The notes under the pieces were generated by a model. It saw only the letters and a list, made by a program, of their open reading frames with translations. It was not told where the DNA came from and did not search any database. Source: Pseudopedobacter beijingensis (GTDB lineage: Bacteria > Bacteroidota > Bacteroidia > Sphingobacteriales > Sphingobacteriaceae). From it: a stretch of 64,000 nucleotides of DNA. Where the stretch lies: positions 310,001 through 374,000 of the forward strand of contig NZ_JBHUDG010000003.1 of assembly GCF_042678145.1 (NCBI RefSeq), in the 5' to 3' direction. A program made the position numbers and the translations under genes. Of the stretch, positions 35,883 to 45,718 are shown piece after piece (positions within the stretch are counted from its first letter, which is position 1; each line of letters opens with the position of its first letter).

Positions 35883-37316
35883 TTACATTTCTACCATTTT
35901 CATCTTTGGAACTAAAGATTTCATGACAACCCATGCAATTAGATATGCGATTGCACAAACCGAGAATATGATAAAATATCCAGCCTCTTCACCTTTGAAC
36001 CCCATAAACACCATACCTGTTTGACCAGCATAATCGAAAAGTACCCCCGAAGTTTTATTGATGATAAAAGCTCCGATACCTCCAGCCATACCACCAATTC
36101 CTGTAACTGTAGCAATAGCCGATTTAGGGAACATATCTCCTACAGTAGAGAATATATTAGCTGACCATGCCTGATGCGCTGCACCTCCGATACCAATTAA
36201 GATAACCGGAATCCAATAAGTAATATGTCCTAATGGCTGAGCAAAAAGAACAACTAACGGAAAAAATGCAAAAATCAACATCGCCTTCATACGACCAGCA
36301 TAAGGATTCATTCCCTTGCTTTCTACAAAATAAGTAGGTAACCATCCTCCAATAATAGACAAAAGCGTAATAGCATATAAAACAAATATGGCTAATTGTC
36401 CTTCTACGTCCGATGATTTAATGCCATAAACTGAGCTTAAATAGGCTGGTGCCCAGAATAAGAAAAACCACCATACTCCATCAGTCATAAATTTACCAAA
36501 TGCAAAAGCCCAGGTTTGCTTGTGTTTAAAACACTCAACAAAAGACACCCTCTTTTCGGCTACCACTTCTGTTTGTACGTTTTCAGCATTATCTTGTTGA
36601 ATGTAGGCAAGCTCTTCTTTAGAAACTTTAGGATGAACTTCTGGCTTTTGATACATAAACACCCAGAATCCCATCCAAACGAAACCTAAAGCACCGATAA
36701 TAATAAACGACATTTCCCATCCCCAATGTTCGGCAATAACCGGTATGGTAATTGGGGCAGCCAATGCACCTACGGTAGCTCCTGCATTAAATATACTGGT
36801 AGCTAAAGCTCTATCTTTTTTAGGAAAATACTCTGCGGTAGCTTTAATAGCAGCCGGAAAGTTCCCTGCCTCTCCAACAGCCAGTACAAAACGGGCAAAA
36901 ATAAATAAAGCCACACTCACATTAAGCACAAGGCCAATATCGTTAACTGTTGCAATAGCTTCTTTAGCTCCTTCGAAACCTACAAACCATTGTCCAGCTA
37001 CAACACCTGATGTAGCAATACCACAAAAAGCATGTAATACGGCTCCAATAGACCATATACCTATTGCCCATAAGAAACCTTTTTTAGTATCCATCCAGTC
37101 TACAAAACGACCGGCGAACAGCATACTTACGGCATAAAAAATAGAGAATAAGGCTGTAATATTACCATAATCGTTATTTGTCCAATGAAATTCTGGAGCG
37201 ATAAAGTCTTTCCAGGTAAGTGACAAGACCTGCCTGTCCAAATAATTAATCGTTGTTGCGAAAAACAAAAGGGCACATATAGACCACCTGTATTTCCCTA
37301 CTTTTTTTGTACTCAT
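35883..37316 (-). CDS. exuT: Hexuronate transporter, MFS family
   Basis: 477 residues with about twelve hydrophobic segments and an N-terminal RWSICALLFFATTINYLDRQVLSL, the typical start of the anion:cation symporter (ExuT/GudP) branch of the major facilitator superfamily. The motif after helix 2 (FAGRFVDWMDTKKGF) and EAGNFPAAIKATAEYFPKK are typical. It imports glucuronate and galacturonate across the inner membrane with protons. It is the last gene of the uxaC-kdgK-kdgA-exuT group, 22 bp after kdgA. It is slightly longer than the E. coli protein because of an extended loop near residues 60-135. Confidence 0.92.
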   Translation of the reverse strand: MSTKKVGKYRWSICALLFFATTINYLDRQVLSLTWKDFIAPEFHWTNNDYGNITALFSIFYAVSMLFAGRFVDWMDTKKGFLWAIGIWSIGAVLHAFCGIATSGVVAGQWFVGFEGAKEAIATVNDIGLVLNVSVALFIFARFVLAVGEAGNFPAAIKATAEYFPKKDRALATSIFNAGATVGALAAPITIPVIAEHWGWEMSFIIIGALGFVWMGFWVFMYQKPEVHPKVSKEELAYIQQDNAENVQTEVVAEKRVSFVECFKHKQTWAFAFGKFMTDGVWWFFLFWAPAYLSSVYGIKSSDVEGQLAIFVLYAITLLSIIGGWLPTYFVESKGMNPYAGRMKAMLIFAFFPLVVLFAQPLGHITYWIPVILIGIGGAAHQAWSANIFSTVGDMFPKSAIATVTGIGGMAGGIGAFIINKTSGVLFDYAGQTGMVFMGFKGEEAGYFIIFSVCAIAYLIAWVVMKSLVPKMKMVEM

Positions 37317-37338
37317 CTCGTTTAATATTTAGGTTCTA

Positions 37339-37995
37339 TTATTTAGATTGTTTGATTAAAGATAGGGCTTTAACCGTATTTTCTTCTAATTGTTTCAAGT
37401 CCCTGTTATCCATTATTTCTTTGGTAATCATCTTACTACCCATACCTACTGCACAAACACCAGACTTAAACCACGTTTTCAAATTATTCTCTTCAATTTC
37501 TACACCGCCGGTTGGAATAAATTTCTGACCTGCAAACAATTCTCTAATAGCTCCCATAAAACCCGGACCCAAAATATTAGCAGGAAATAATTTAATTAAT
37601 AAAGCTCCAAGAGTTTGCGCTTTGCTAATTTCTGTAGGTGTCATACATCCCGGAACCCAAAGCAAATTATTATCACTTGCTACTTTAGCTACCTCTTCGT
37701 TTACTGTAGGTGCTACAATATAATCTGCTCCGGCATTCACAAAATCTTGTGCTTCTTTGGCATTTTTTATAGTTCCTATACCCAAATAAAATCCTGCAAG
37801 ACCTTTGGTGTTTTCTTTCAGAAACTTAAAATTTTCTAATGCAGCGGGACCTCTGTTTGTATATTCTAAAGTTCTCACCCCGGCATTGTATACCGTTTTG
37901 ATGATATCTAAACTCAAGTTTTTGTCTTCATGATAGAACAAAGGCAACATTCCTTGCTCTATAATAACATCCAGTATTCCTTCTTTATTAATCAT
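37339..37995 (-). CDS. kdgA: KDPG / KHG aldolase
   Basis: 218 residues. It splits 2-keto-3-deoxy-6-phosphogluconate into pyruvate and glyceraldehyde 3-phosphate. The Schiff-base Lys is Lys135 in IKLFPAN and the proton-transfer Glu is Glu44 in RTLEYTNRG; the phosphate-binding region PTGGVEIEENN and VGMGSKMI is present. Its start overlaps the kdgK stop by 8 bp, showing tight coupling. It ends the KDG route that begins with UxuA and UxaA. Confidence 0.95.
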   Translation of the reverse strand: MINKEGILDVIIEQGMLPLFYHEDKNLSLDIIKTVYNAGVRTLEYTNRGPAALENFKFLKENTKGLAGFYLGIGTIKNAKEAQDFVNAGADYIVAPTVNEEVAKVASDNNLLWVPGCMTPTEISKAQTLGALLIKLFPANILGPGFMGAIRELFAGQKFIPTGGVEIEENNLKTWFKSGVCAVGMGSKMITKEIMDNRDLKQLEENTVKALSLIKQSK

Positions 37996-39004
37996 GACTT
38001 TTTATTGTTTCAAAAATTTCTTCCTTGGTTGTTGAGGTGGCATCTGTAGGTATAAACAGTTTTTTATATGCCGCAGCTGTAGCAAACTCTAAAGTATCCT
38101 GGGCAGACAGGTTATTGACCACCCCAAAAAGGAGTCCTCCCATAAAAGTGTCGCCACTTCCTACTTTATTGATGATTTTATCAGCTTTATATTTTTTTGA
38201 GGTGTGTAATATACCTTCCGTATAAAGGGTTGTAGAATAGCTGATTCCCTCTCCCGCTTCAAAACGGAATGTATTGGCTACCATTTTACATGATGAAAAA
38301 CGGTTTATGATTTCTTGCGAAGTTTTCGCAGAGTGCTCATAATATTTTTCTAAAGTATCTGGTTCTATCAACTCGTCATACAATGGGGTTCCCAACATAC
38401 GATGGGCTGCCCAAATATTCCCCATAATCAGATCGCAATATTCTGCTATTTCCGGAAGAATATCTACCGGGCTTTTGCCATATTTCCAAAGCAAGGCTCT
38501 AAAGTTCAAATCCAGCGCTACAAATATGCCTCTTTGTTTACAAGCCTTCACAGCTTCAAGGCAAACGTTTGCCACACTTTGCGAAACAGCCGGACATATT
38601 GCACTAAACTGAAAATAACTTACTCCTTCTAATACTTTATCCCAGTCAATATCTCCTGGTTTAAGGAAATAGAATGAAGAATAAGCTCTATCGTAAATAA
38701 CCCCTGAACTTTTTAAATCTTTTCCTTCATGAAGATAATAAGTACCAATTCTTTCGCCCTGCAGAGCTACTTTAGAGGTGTCAATTTTCAGATCATTTAC
38801 ATAATCTAAAATCTGGTGTGTTAACGAATGATCTGGAAGTGCTGTTAAATAAGAAACATCTACCCCCCACTTTGCAAGAGCTGTTGCTACGTTTAGTTCA
38901 GCCCCTCCAACAAAAACAGAAACCTTATTGGTCTTTAGCCAGCTGGCTTCTGCATCTGGAGAGATTCTTAAAAGAAGCTCTCCAAATGTTAATACTTTAG
39001 CCAT
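37988..39004 (-). CDS. kdgK: 2-keto-3-deoxygluconate kinase, PfkB family
   Basis: 338 residues. PfkB/ribokinase fold with an N-terminal GGAELNVATALAKWG substrate-binding block and the C-terminal GSGDTFMGGLLFG motif whose Asp is the catalytic base. It phosphorylates KDG to KDPG. It overlaps the uxaC stop by one base and kdgA by 8 bp, so all three are translated together. Alternative sugar kinase activity cannot be excluded, but the neighbours make KDG kinase the clear choice. Confidence 0.93.
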   Translation of the reverse strand: MAKVLTFGELLLRISPDAEASWLKTNKVSVFVGGAELNVATALAKWGVDVSYLTALPDHSLTHQILDYVNDLKIDTSKVALQGERIGTYYLHEGKDLKSSGVIYDRAYSSFYFLKPGDIDWDKVLEGVSYFQFSAICPAVSQSVANVCLEAVKACKQRGIFVALDLNFRALLWKYGKSPVDILPEIAEYCDLIMGNIWAAHRMLGTPLYDELIEPDTLEKYYEHSAKTSQEIINRFSSCKMVANTFRFEAGEGISYSTTLYTEGILHTSKKYKADKIINKVGSGDTFMGGLLFGVVNNLSAQDTLEFATAAAYKKLFIPTDATSTTKEEIFETIKSHD

Positions 39005-40410
39005 TATAAATTAAAATAGTTTTTTGCATTATAGTAGCAAATATCCTGTACAATCTTTCCAATCCATTTCTCATCATCAGGAATTTGTCCATTCTCCATT
39101 TCGCTGCCCAGCACATTACACAGTATTCTTCTGAAATATTCGTGTCTTGAATATGACAAAAAGCTTCTGGAATCTGTAAGCATTCCAACAAATGTACTTA
39201 AAACCCCCATATTTGAAAGAGAATTTAATTGTTTTTCCATTCCGTCTTTCTGATCCAAGAACCACCAACCTGAGCCAAACTGCATTTTCCCTTTGGTTTT
39301 GCCGTCCTGGAAATTACCAATCATTGTAGCAAAAACATCGTTATCTGCTGGATTTAGATTATAAATAATTGTTTTCGTCAGTTGATCTTCCAAACTTAAA
39401 TTACCTAAAAAGTTAGATAAACTTTGCGCCTGAGGATAATCAGCTATTGAATCGTAACCTGTATCCGGTCCCAATTTCCTCATCTGCCCGTGATTGTTAT
39501 TTCTGATAGCACCTAAATGAAATTGTTGTACCCAGCCTTTTTCATGATAAATTTTGCTGACTTCTGTTAACACATAACCTGCAAAGGCATCAGTATCTGA
39601 GAAGGAATTGATTTCGCCTGCCAGAAATTTCCTGAACTCATCTTTTTGTTCTGTAGTTAACGAAACTTTAGATGGAATAGTATTTAAACCATGATCTGAA
39701 ATGGATGCTCCATGTGCTGCAAAAAAATCAATTCTATTTCTTAAAGCTGCCACCAAAGAATCTACATCTTTAATATTTACTCCAGACGCTTGAGATAATT
39801 TCCCGATATAAGCTCTGTAATTAGCTGCATCACCAATCATAAGGGATTTGTCTGGTCTGAAAGATGGCTTTACTTTTACAGAAAAATCACTATTCAATAA
39901 TGTCTTATGGTATTCTAAAGAGTCAATAGGATCGTCTGTTGTGCCAACCATAGCTACATTAAACCCTTTTAACAAACCCTGAGTAGAGAAATTATCCTGA
40001 GCCAAAAGTTCATTACAATGGTTATAAATTTCTTCTGCAGACTCTTCGTTCAAAAATTTATTAATACCAAAAGGATTTTTCAATTCCATGTGTGTCCAAT
40101 GGAACAATGGATTTCTGATTAACGCAGGTACAATCTTTGCCCAGGCTTTAAACTTCTCGAAATCGCTGGCATCACCGGTAATGTATTTTTCATCTACCCC
40201 CATGGCTCTCATTGCTCTCCACTTATAATGGTCGCCTTTTAACCATATCTCTGTAATTGTCTTGAATTTTTTATTCTCCGCAATTTCATTTGGAGGCAAA
40301 TGGTTATGATAATCTACAATAGGCAGATCTTTAGCATAATCATGATACAAAGCTTTTGCCTGTTTGCTATATAAAATAAAGTCTTCTGGAATCACTGAAC
40401 CTTCTTTCAT
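39004..40410 (-). CDS. uxaC: Glucuronate (uronate) isomerase
   Basis: 468 residues, the standard UxaC length. It converts D-glucuronate to D-fructuronate and D-galacturonate to D-tagaturonate. The amidohydrolase-like metal site starts with VDYHNHLPPNEIA, and later blocks such as WKDHY-like LKGDHYKWRAMRA, QFHLGAIRNNN and ADNDVF-type Asp residues are present. It is the first gene of uxaC-kdgK-kdgA-exuT, with a LacI-like palindrome about 124 bp upstream. Both the xylan (glucuronate) and pectin (galacturonate) branches need it. Confidence 0.95.
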   Translation of the reverse strand: MKEGSVIPEDFILYSKQAKALYHDYAKDLPIVDYHNHLPPNEIAENKKFKTITEIWLKGDHYKWRAMRAMGVDEKYITGDASDFEKFKAWAKIVPALIRNPLFHWTHMELKNPFGINKFLNEESAEEIYNHCNELLAQDNFSTQGLLKGFNVAMVGTTDDPIDSLEYHKTLLNSDFSVKVKPSFRPDKSLMIGDAANYRAYIGKLSQASGVNIKDVDSLVAALRNRIDFFAAHGASISDHGLNTIPSKVSLTTEQKDEFRKFLAGEINSFSDTDAFAGYVLTEVSKIYHEKGWVQQFHLGAIRNNNHGQMRKLGPDTGYDSIADYPQAQSLSNFLGNLSLEDQLTKTIIYNLNPADNDVFATMIGNFQDGKTKGKMQFGSGWWFLDQKDGMEKQLNSLSNMGVLSTFVGMLTDSRSFLSYSRHEYFRRILCNVLGSEMENGQIPDDEKWIGKIVQDICYYNAKNYFNL

Positions 40411-40533
40411 TTCTTTAATGTTTAAAATGATTTAACCTAAAAAGCCATCACTTACGGAACGCATCTAAATTTATGGAGATGAAATTTGAGAAAAATTCTT
40501 CATTCTAACTTCATATTCTCCATGATTTATTCA

Positions 40534-40547
40534 CGTAACCGATTACG
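40534..40547. promoter_or_regulatory. LacI-like palindrome upstream of uxaC
   Basis: CGTAACCGATTACG keeps the AACCGATT centre of the other sites but has CGT/ACG ends. It lies 124 bp before uxaC in the 172-bp gap between uxaA and uxaC. A -7 box at the same 20-bp spacing is poor (TATGAAGT), so the promoter is uncertain. The changed outer bases may mean a second LacI paralogue or weaker binding. Confidence 0.55.
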
Positions 40548-40582
40548 ATAGCCTTGTTTTATTCTTTATTATTTTTACAATT

Positions 40583-42238
40583 TTATAAGCTTACCCCTCT
40601 TTTCCAAGGTATAAAATCGTCTTGTCCATGCCTTACTGCGCTTACTTCAATTTCTCCGCTGGCCACAGCAATCACATAGTCTAAAATTCTTGCTCCCGCT
40701 TCTTCAATCGTCTCCTCTCCTTCTATAATTGTTCCGGTATTAATATCAATAATATCGTTCATTTTATTATAAAGAGTAGTATTGCTACTTAACTTTACTA
40801 CCGGTGTTACCGGGTTACCGGTTGGCGTTCCTAAACCTGTGGTAAACAAAACTACAGTTGCTCCCGAAGCCACTTCTGCCGTTGTACTTTCTACATCGTT
40901 TCCTGGTGTACATAATAGGTTCAGACCGGGTTTAGTTACTTTTTCAGGATAATCCAAAACTTCAACAACTGGCGATGTTCCTCCTTTTTTGGCCGCTCCG
41001 GCAGATTTAATAGCATCCGTAATCAAGCCATCTTTAATATTTCCCGGCGAAGGGTTCATATCAAAACCAGAGCCTGCTTCTTCTGCTCTTTGCTCATAAG
41101 TACGCATTAAACTGGAAAAACGTTCTGCTTCTGTGACCGACACACATCTGTCGCTTAAGTTTTGTTCTACACCACAAAGTTCAGGGAATTCTGCTAAAAT
41201 CACCGATCCGCCTAAAGCCACCAGTAAATCAGAAGTATAACCTATAGCGGGATTTGCAGAAATACCAGAAAAACCATCGGAACCACCACATTCTAAACCG
41301 ATGGTAATTTTACTTAAAGGTGCGTCTTTTCTTTGATTCTCATTAGCCAATGCCAAACCTGCCATTGTTTGTTTTAAAGATTCGGACATCAGGTCTGCCT
41401 CTGTTCCTATTTGCTGTTGCTCCAGTATGTATAAAGGTTTAGAGAATTTAGCGTCTCTTTTTGCAATCTCTTGCTGAAGAATAGAAACCTGCGCATTCTG
41501 ACATCCTAAACTCAATACAGTTGCCCCGGCCACATTGGGATGGGTAATATATCCTGCCAATAAGCCACATAAAGTCTCAGCATCCTGTCTTATCCCCCCA
41601 CAACCACCATCGTGTTTCAGAAATTTTATCCCATCTACATTAGGAAACACTCTTCTGCTTTTTTCATTTTGTTTTTCTACAAAAATCTCTGCACTCAATA
41701 AGTCTTCCGCAACAGCCCCCGAACGATACATCTGAATCAATTTATCAGCCTGAGACTGATAATCGTTTTGACGACCATAACCTAAAGGAGCGATTAAGGC
41801 TTCCTGTAAAACATCCAGATTTCTGTTTTCACAAAATACCATAGGAACAACTAACCAATAATTGGCAGTACCCACGCTACCATCCGCTCTATGAAATCCT
41901 TTAAAAGTTTTATCTTTCCAACGACTTACTTCCGGTATATTCCATGTTGTCTTTCTTTCTTCGCTTGTTTCAAAACCTAATGCGGCATGTTTTAAGTTAG
42001 CAGTTGTTAATACATCACCTTTTTTCAGGTCATTTTGTACCTTTCCTACCAAAACACCGTACATAATTACTTCCGATCCTTTGGAAAGATCTTCTGTCAG
42101 AAATTTATGTTTAGCTTTTACATCATCTAAAAGTTCATAAGCTTCTCCGCCATAATGAACAATATCCCCTTTATTCAGATCCGTTAATGCCACCAATACA
42201 TTATCATTCGGATTTACTTTTAAAACTCTGTGTTTCAT
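40583..42238 (-). CDS. uxaA: Altronate dehydratase
   Basis: 551 residues. N-terminal SAF domain (about 1-75, NDNVLVALTDLNKGDIV) and a C-terminal catalytic dehydratase region (about 110-551) with GLECGGSDGFSGISANPAIG and NLLCTPGNDVESTT. It converts D-altronate to KDG, the galacturonate branch. Both parts are fused in one chain as in most bacteria. It starts 2 bp after the uxaB stop, so it is in the GH28-GH105-uxaB-uxaA set. Confidence 0.95.
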   Translation of the reverse strand: MKHRVLKVNPNDNVLVALTDLNKGDIVHYGGEAYELLDDVKAKHKFLTEDLSKGSEVIMYGVLVGKVQNDLKKGDVLTTANLKHAALGFETSEERKTTWNIPEVSRWKDKTFKGFHRADGSVGTANYWLVVPMVFCENRNLDVLQEALIAPLGYGRQNDYQSQADKLIQMYRSGAVAEDLLSAEIFVEKQNEKSRRVFPNVDGIKFLKHDGGCGGIRQDAETLCGLLAGYITHPNVAGATVLSLGCQNAQVSILQQEIAKRDAKFSKPLYILEQQQIGTEADLMSESLKQTMAGLALANENQRKDAPLSKITIGLECGGSDGFSGISANPAIGYTSDLLVALGGSVILAEFPELCGVEQNLSDRCVSVTEAERFSSLMRTYEQRAEEAGSGFDMNPSPGNIKDGLITDAIKSAGAAKKGGTSPVVEVLDYPEKVTKPGLNLLCTPGNDVESTTAEVASGATVVLFTTGLGTPTGNPVTPVVKLSSNTTLYNKMNDIIDINTGTIIEGEETIEEAGARILDYVIAVASGEIEVSAVRHGQDDFIPWKRGVSL

Positions 42239-42240
42239 TG

Positions 42241-43746
42241 TTATGCTTTTATAAACAAATTGCTCAAAACAGACACCATAGAACGCTCTAGAATATTATG
42301 CAGGTTTTCGTTTACTGCTTTCTCTAATCCTTCTATTTCAGACAAGTCTGTTCCCCACAAATTTGTATCACTTAATATTGCCTTTGTTATATTTTCTTCT
42401 CCATGTGTATCCCACAGCCCTACTACATAAGCTGCCTTATCATCATTAATAGGATACTCTACACCGTTTACCTGCCCGTAATATTTTCCATCTTTTTCAG
42501 ATCCTTTCATGAAGGCGATATAAGCTGCAAAGCCTAAAGCCATCAGCTCCGGAACACTTTTATTGCTTTTTGCATAATTCAACAACAATGGTACTACACG
42601 CATACCCAATTTAGAAGTATAATTCATGGTAATACTTATCCATTGATGCTCTATATGTGGATTTTTAAAACGGTCTATTACATTGTCCGCAAAATGAATA
42701 GCAGCGGTATGTTCTACCTCGTAAGGAATACTTTGGGCAATTTCCTGTTTCATCAATTGCTCTACATAAGCGCTCATGTCAACATTATCCATTGCTTTTT
42801 TCACCGTAGAAAATCCCGAAAGGAAAGCAATGCCACTACTTAAAGTATGAGTACCATTCAGCAACCTCAATTTTAATTCACGATGCAGTCCTATATCCGG
42901 TGTTACAACCACTCCGCTGTCTGTTTCTGCAAAACTTAAAACATCTTTTACTTTATTATTTCCTTCTATAGCCCACAGACTATATACTTCCGACATAATC
43001 AAAAGTTGGTCCTGATAGCCTAGCTCTGCTTCTAATTTATCTTTAATATCTGCAGCTGGTTTCCCCGGAACAATTCTGTCAACCAAAGAATTACAAAAAT
43101 AGTTATACTCTTCTACCCAACGTATAAATGGTGGAGGTAGCTGATTGCTATGCGCCAGCTCTATTACAATATCTTTTAACTTTGTTCCGTTATCGGGAAT
43201 CAATTCTGTGGGTACAATAACCAAACCTCTTTCCTTAGAGCCATTGTACATTTTATACCTATGGTACAATACAGCTAACAGTTTGCCCGGAAAGGAAACC
43301 GGAGGCTGACTATGCACATTATCTTCTTCCAATCTGATACCTACTTCAGTAGTGTTAGAAATAATAATTTCCAATGTTGGACTTGCTGCAAAATCAAGAA
43401 TTTCTTCCCAATGCTTACCCGCTGTAAGTACTCTGCTTATAGCAGATACAACCTGGTTTTCTTCTTTTTTCTCACCATTTTGTATTCCTCTGATGCAAAT
43501 GGTATATAAATTATCTTGTTGATCGAAATCTGAGGTACCGCCATGATCGGTTGACTTTACCACAACCACTCTGCCGTTAAACTTTCCTTCTAAATTTGCC
43601 TTATTGATATAATAATCAGGCAAACCTCTCAACAATACTCCGGTGCCAAACTGCAATACCTTTTCTGGCAATTCCAATGTTTGCTCCGATGGGAGCACTA
43701 CATTAAGATATTTTTTCCTTAAACTCGATTTATTCAATAACTCCAT
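42241..43746 (-). CDS. uxaB: Tagaturonate reductase (mannitol dehydrogenase family)
   Basis: 501 residues from the ATG at 43746 (a GTG three bases upstream is in frame). Polyol dehydrogenase family with the NAD-binding segment LQFGTGVLLRGLPDYYINKAN, the TTEVGI block, TELIPDNGTKLKDIV and the Lys-containing RLLNGTHTLSSG catalytic region. It reduces D-tagaturonate to D-altronate. It lies 22 bp after GH105 and next to uxaA. A fructuronate reductase (uxuB) is not visible in the window; this enzyme might also serve that step, which is inference. Confidence 0.9.
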   Translation of the reverse strand: MELLNKSSLRKKYLNVVLPSEQTLELPEKVLQFGTGVLLRGLPDYYINKANLEGKFNGRVVVVKSTDHGGTSDFDQQDNLYTICIRGIQNGEKKEENQVVSAISRVLTAGKHWEEILDFAASPTLEIIISNTTEVGIRLEEDNVHSQPPVSFPGKLLAVLYHRYKMYNGSKERGLVIVPTELIPDNGTKLKDIVIELAHSNQLPPPFIRWVEEYNYFCNSLVDRIVPGKPAADIKDKLEAELGYQDQLLIMSEVYSLWAIEGNNKVKDVLSFAETDSGVVVTPDIGLHRELKLRLLNGTHTLSSGIAFLSGFSTVKKAMDNVDMSAYVEQLMKQEIAQSIPYEVEHTAAIHFADNVIDRFKNPHIEHQWISITMNYTSKLGMRVVPLLLNYAKSNKSVPELMALGFAAYIAFMKGSEKDGKYYGQVNGVEYPINDDKAAYVVGLWDTHGEENITKAILSDTNLWGTDLSEIEGLEKAVNENLHNILERSMVSVLSNLFIKA

Positions 43747-43768
43747 CACTCTCTTTTTCTTTATTATT

Positions 43769-45718
43769 CTATTTTTTCAATTTTGTGGTAGCTTGTTTCA
43801 ATAGCCAGTCTGCCAGTTCTTCACTAGCCTTAAAGTTGTCAAAACTTGCAGGTAGTTTTCTACCATCTATATACTCATTGTACAGCCAGGGATCTCCTAC
43901 TGCAAAAACAGTCCCTTTTCCATATTGAGCCACAGCCATAGCCACATCTCCTTTATGGTCAAGTACCGACCGAGCTGGCATTTTCACGTTTAACGTACTA
44001 ATCTCTTTGAGATACAGTTTTCTTGATTCTTTAAAAATGATATTGTTTTCCGGGACATAGATTGCCCCCATCTCATACTGGTTTCCGGTAACCGGATTTT
44101 TTAGTTCTTCTTTAAACTCCATTCCAAAAGCTCTTGGCAAGCTGTTAAAATGTGGTAACTCACAATGCTTATCATCGTTTGCCATGAGCACTAAAACACC
44201 ACCTTTTTTCACCCAATCAGTCAGGTTTTTTACCGATGTTTCATCCATGTAATTAGGTTTGGCCGTCTCGCTGGCATCATCCGGATCCACAATAATATAA
44301 ACACTTGCATTCGCCAGGTTTTTAGCATTAGGAGCCTCTTTTAAGGTCTCGAGCTTTGCTCCCCGTTTGGCAAAGTTTAATCCCCATAAAGAAAAACCAT
44401 TATTATCAAGTTCATTCCATAGATAATGATAGCTTTCTGTATATCCCAGTGCATTCTTTCTGAATTCGTTATTGAAATAATTATCCAGAACTACAGTTTT
44501 TCCTTTCCCTACCTGTGCAATGTTTTTGATTTCCATTTCATTGGCTGCCATCAAAAACGCGCCTATCCCTTTTGGATCATCCTGCACTACTTTCTCGCTC
44601 ATATAATAGTCATAGCTACCATCACGATAAGGTTTTCCTCCTAAACCTGCCACACTTACGGTTCCGTTCAGATGTAATAGTCCATCGGCTCCTTTTTCAA
44701 GGAATTTTTTATGGATACCGTTATAACCCTTTTGAGCTACTTGTTCAAATTTTTGTGGCAGATAACCTAATCTCACCCCTTTTGCAAGAGTATAAACAAA
44801 CATACTTGAGGCTGATGCTTCCTCATAATTCCTCTCTCTTGTTGGCATATCCAATACCTGATACCAAAGTCCTGATTTCTTATCCTGAACTTTAGCAATT
44901 GCCTCTGCATACCGATTAAGAACTGCTATGATTTGTTTTCTTCCAGGATGGTCTAAAGGAAAATCATCCAGCACATCAATCATAGCTACCCCATACCACC
45001 CCATAGCTCTTCCCCAGAAATGAGGTGAGTTTCCTGTTTCTTTATTTGCCCATTTTTGCTCTCTGGACTCATCCCAGGCATGATAAATCAGTCCTGTTTT
45101 TGGATCTCTAGCCTCTTTTTCTATATGCACAAACTGATTGGCAACATCTTCATAAATTTTGGTATCGTTAAACATAGATGCCCATTCTGTATAAAAAGGC
45201 ATTCCCATATATAAGCCATCTAACCAAACCTGGTGGGGGTAAATTTTCTTATGCCAGAAACTGCCCGCTTTGGTACGGGGTTGTTCGTCTAACTGTTCCT
45301 TTAATTTTGCCGCAGCTTTAAAATATTTCTGCTTTCCGGTTACGCGATAAAGCAACAATAGCGTTCTGCCGGTTTTTATATTATCAATATTATAATCTTC
45401 CTTTTTATAGGTTTTTATATTCCCGCTTTCATCTACATAGGTATCCATTGCCTTTTGCAGATAGTCGAAATACTCTTTTTTTGCAGTACTTTGCCATACA
45501 TCCTTAATTCCTTCAAGGAATACCCCGGTTTCGTAAGTCCATTTTATCCTTCTGCTCTCATTCTCTATAGGATAAGGCCATTTAGACATAATTGTCTTTG
45601 CTATTTCTTCAGAAACTTTGGGTTCTGAAGCCGCATGTGCCTTTTGGGATTGCAAAGATATGATCCCTATTAAAGCAGCCACAGTTAGCTTACTTATACT
45701 TTTGATTACCATATTCAT
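43769..45718 (-). CDS. GH105 unsaturated rhamnogalacturonyl/glucuronyl hydrolase with C-terminal DUF4350-like domain
   Basis: 649 residues with signal peptide (about 1-29). The (alpha/alpha)6 barrel of GH105 covers about 35-390, with catalytic Asp216 in YHAWDESREQ and the HFWGRAMGWYG block. The C-terminal part (about 420-645) resembles DUF4350/ThuA-like domains (ASVYIIVDPDD, KKGGVLVLMANDD, GKGTVFAVGDPWLYNEY). GH105 removes the unsaturated uronic acid left by lyases on rhamnogalacturonan fragments. Its ATG overlaps the stop of GH28 by one base. With GH28 it forms the pectin part of the locus, supplying galacturonate to uxaB and uxaA. Confidence 0.9.
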   Translation of the reverse strand: MNMVIKSISKLTVAALIGIISLQSQKAHAASEPKVSEEIAKTIMSKWPYPIENESRRIKWTYETGVFLEGIKDVWQSTAKKEYFDYLQKAMDTYVDESGNIKTYKKEDYNIDNIKTGRTLLLLYRVTGKQKYFKAAAKLKEQLDEQPRTKAGSFWHKKIYPHQVWLDGLYMGMPFYTEWASMFNDTKIYEDVANQFVHIEKEARDPKTGLIYHAWDESREQKWANKETGNSPHFWGRAMGWYGVAMIDVLDDFPLDHPGRKQIIAVLNRYAEAIAKVQDKKSGLWYQVLDMPTRERNYEEASASSMFVYTLAKGVRLGYLPQKFEQVAQKGYNGIHKKFLEKGADGLLHLNGTVSVAGLGGKPYRDGSYDYYMSEKVVQDDPKGIGAFLMAANEMEIKNIAQVGKGKTVVLDNYFNNEFRKNALGYTESYHYLWNELDNNGFSLWGLNFAKRGAKLETLKEAPNAKNLANASVYIIVDPDDASETAKPNYMDETSVKNLTDWVKKGGVLVLMANDDKHCELPHFNSLPRAFGMEFKEELKNPVTGNQYEMGAIYVPENNIIFKESRKLYLKEISTLNVKMPARSVLDHKGDVAMAVAQYGKGTVFAVGDPWLYNEYIDGRKLPASFDNFKASEELADWLLKQATTKLKK

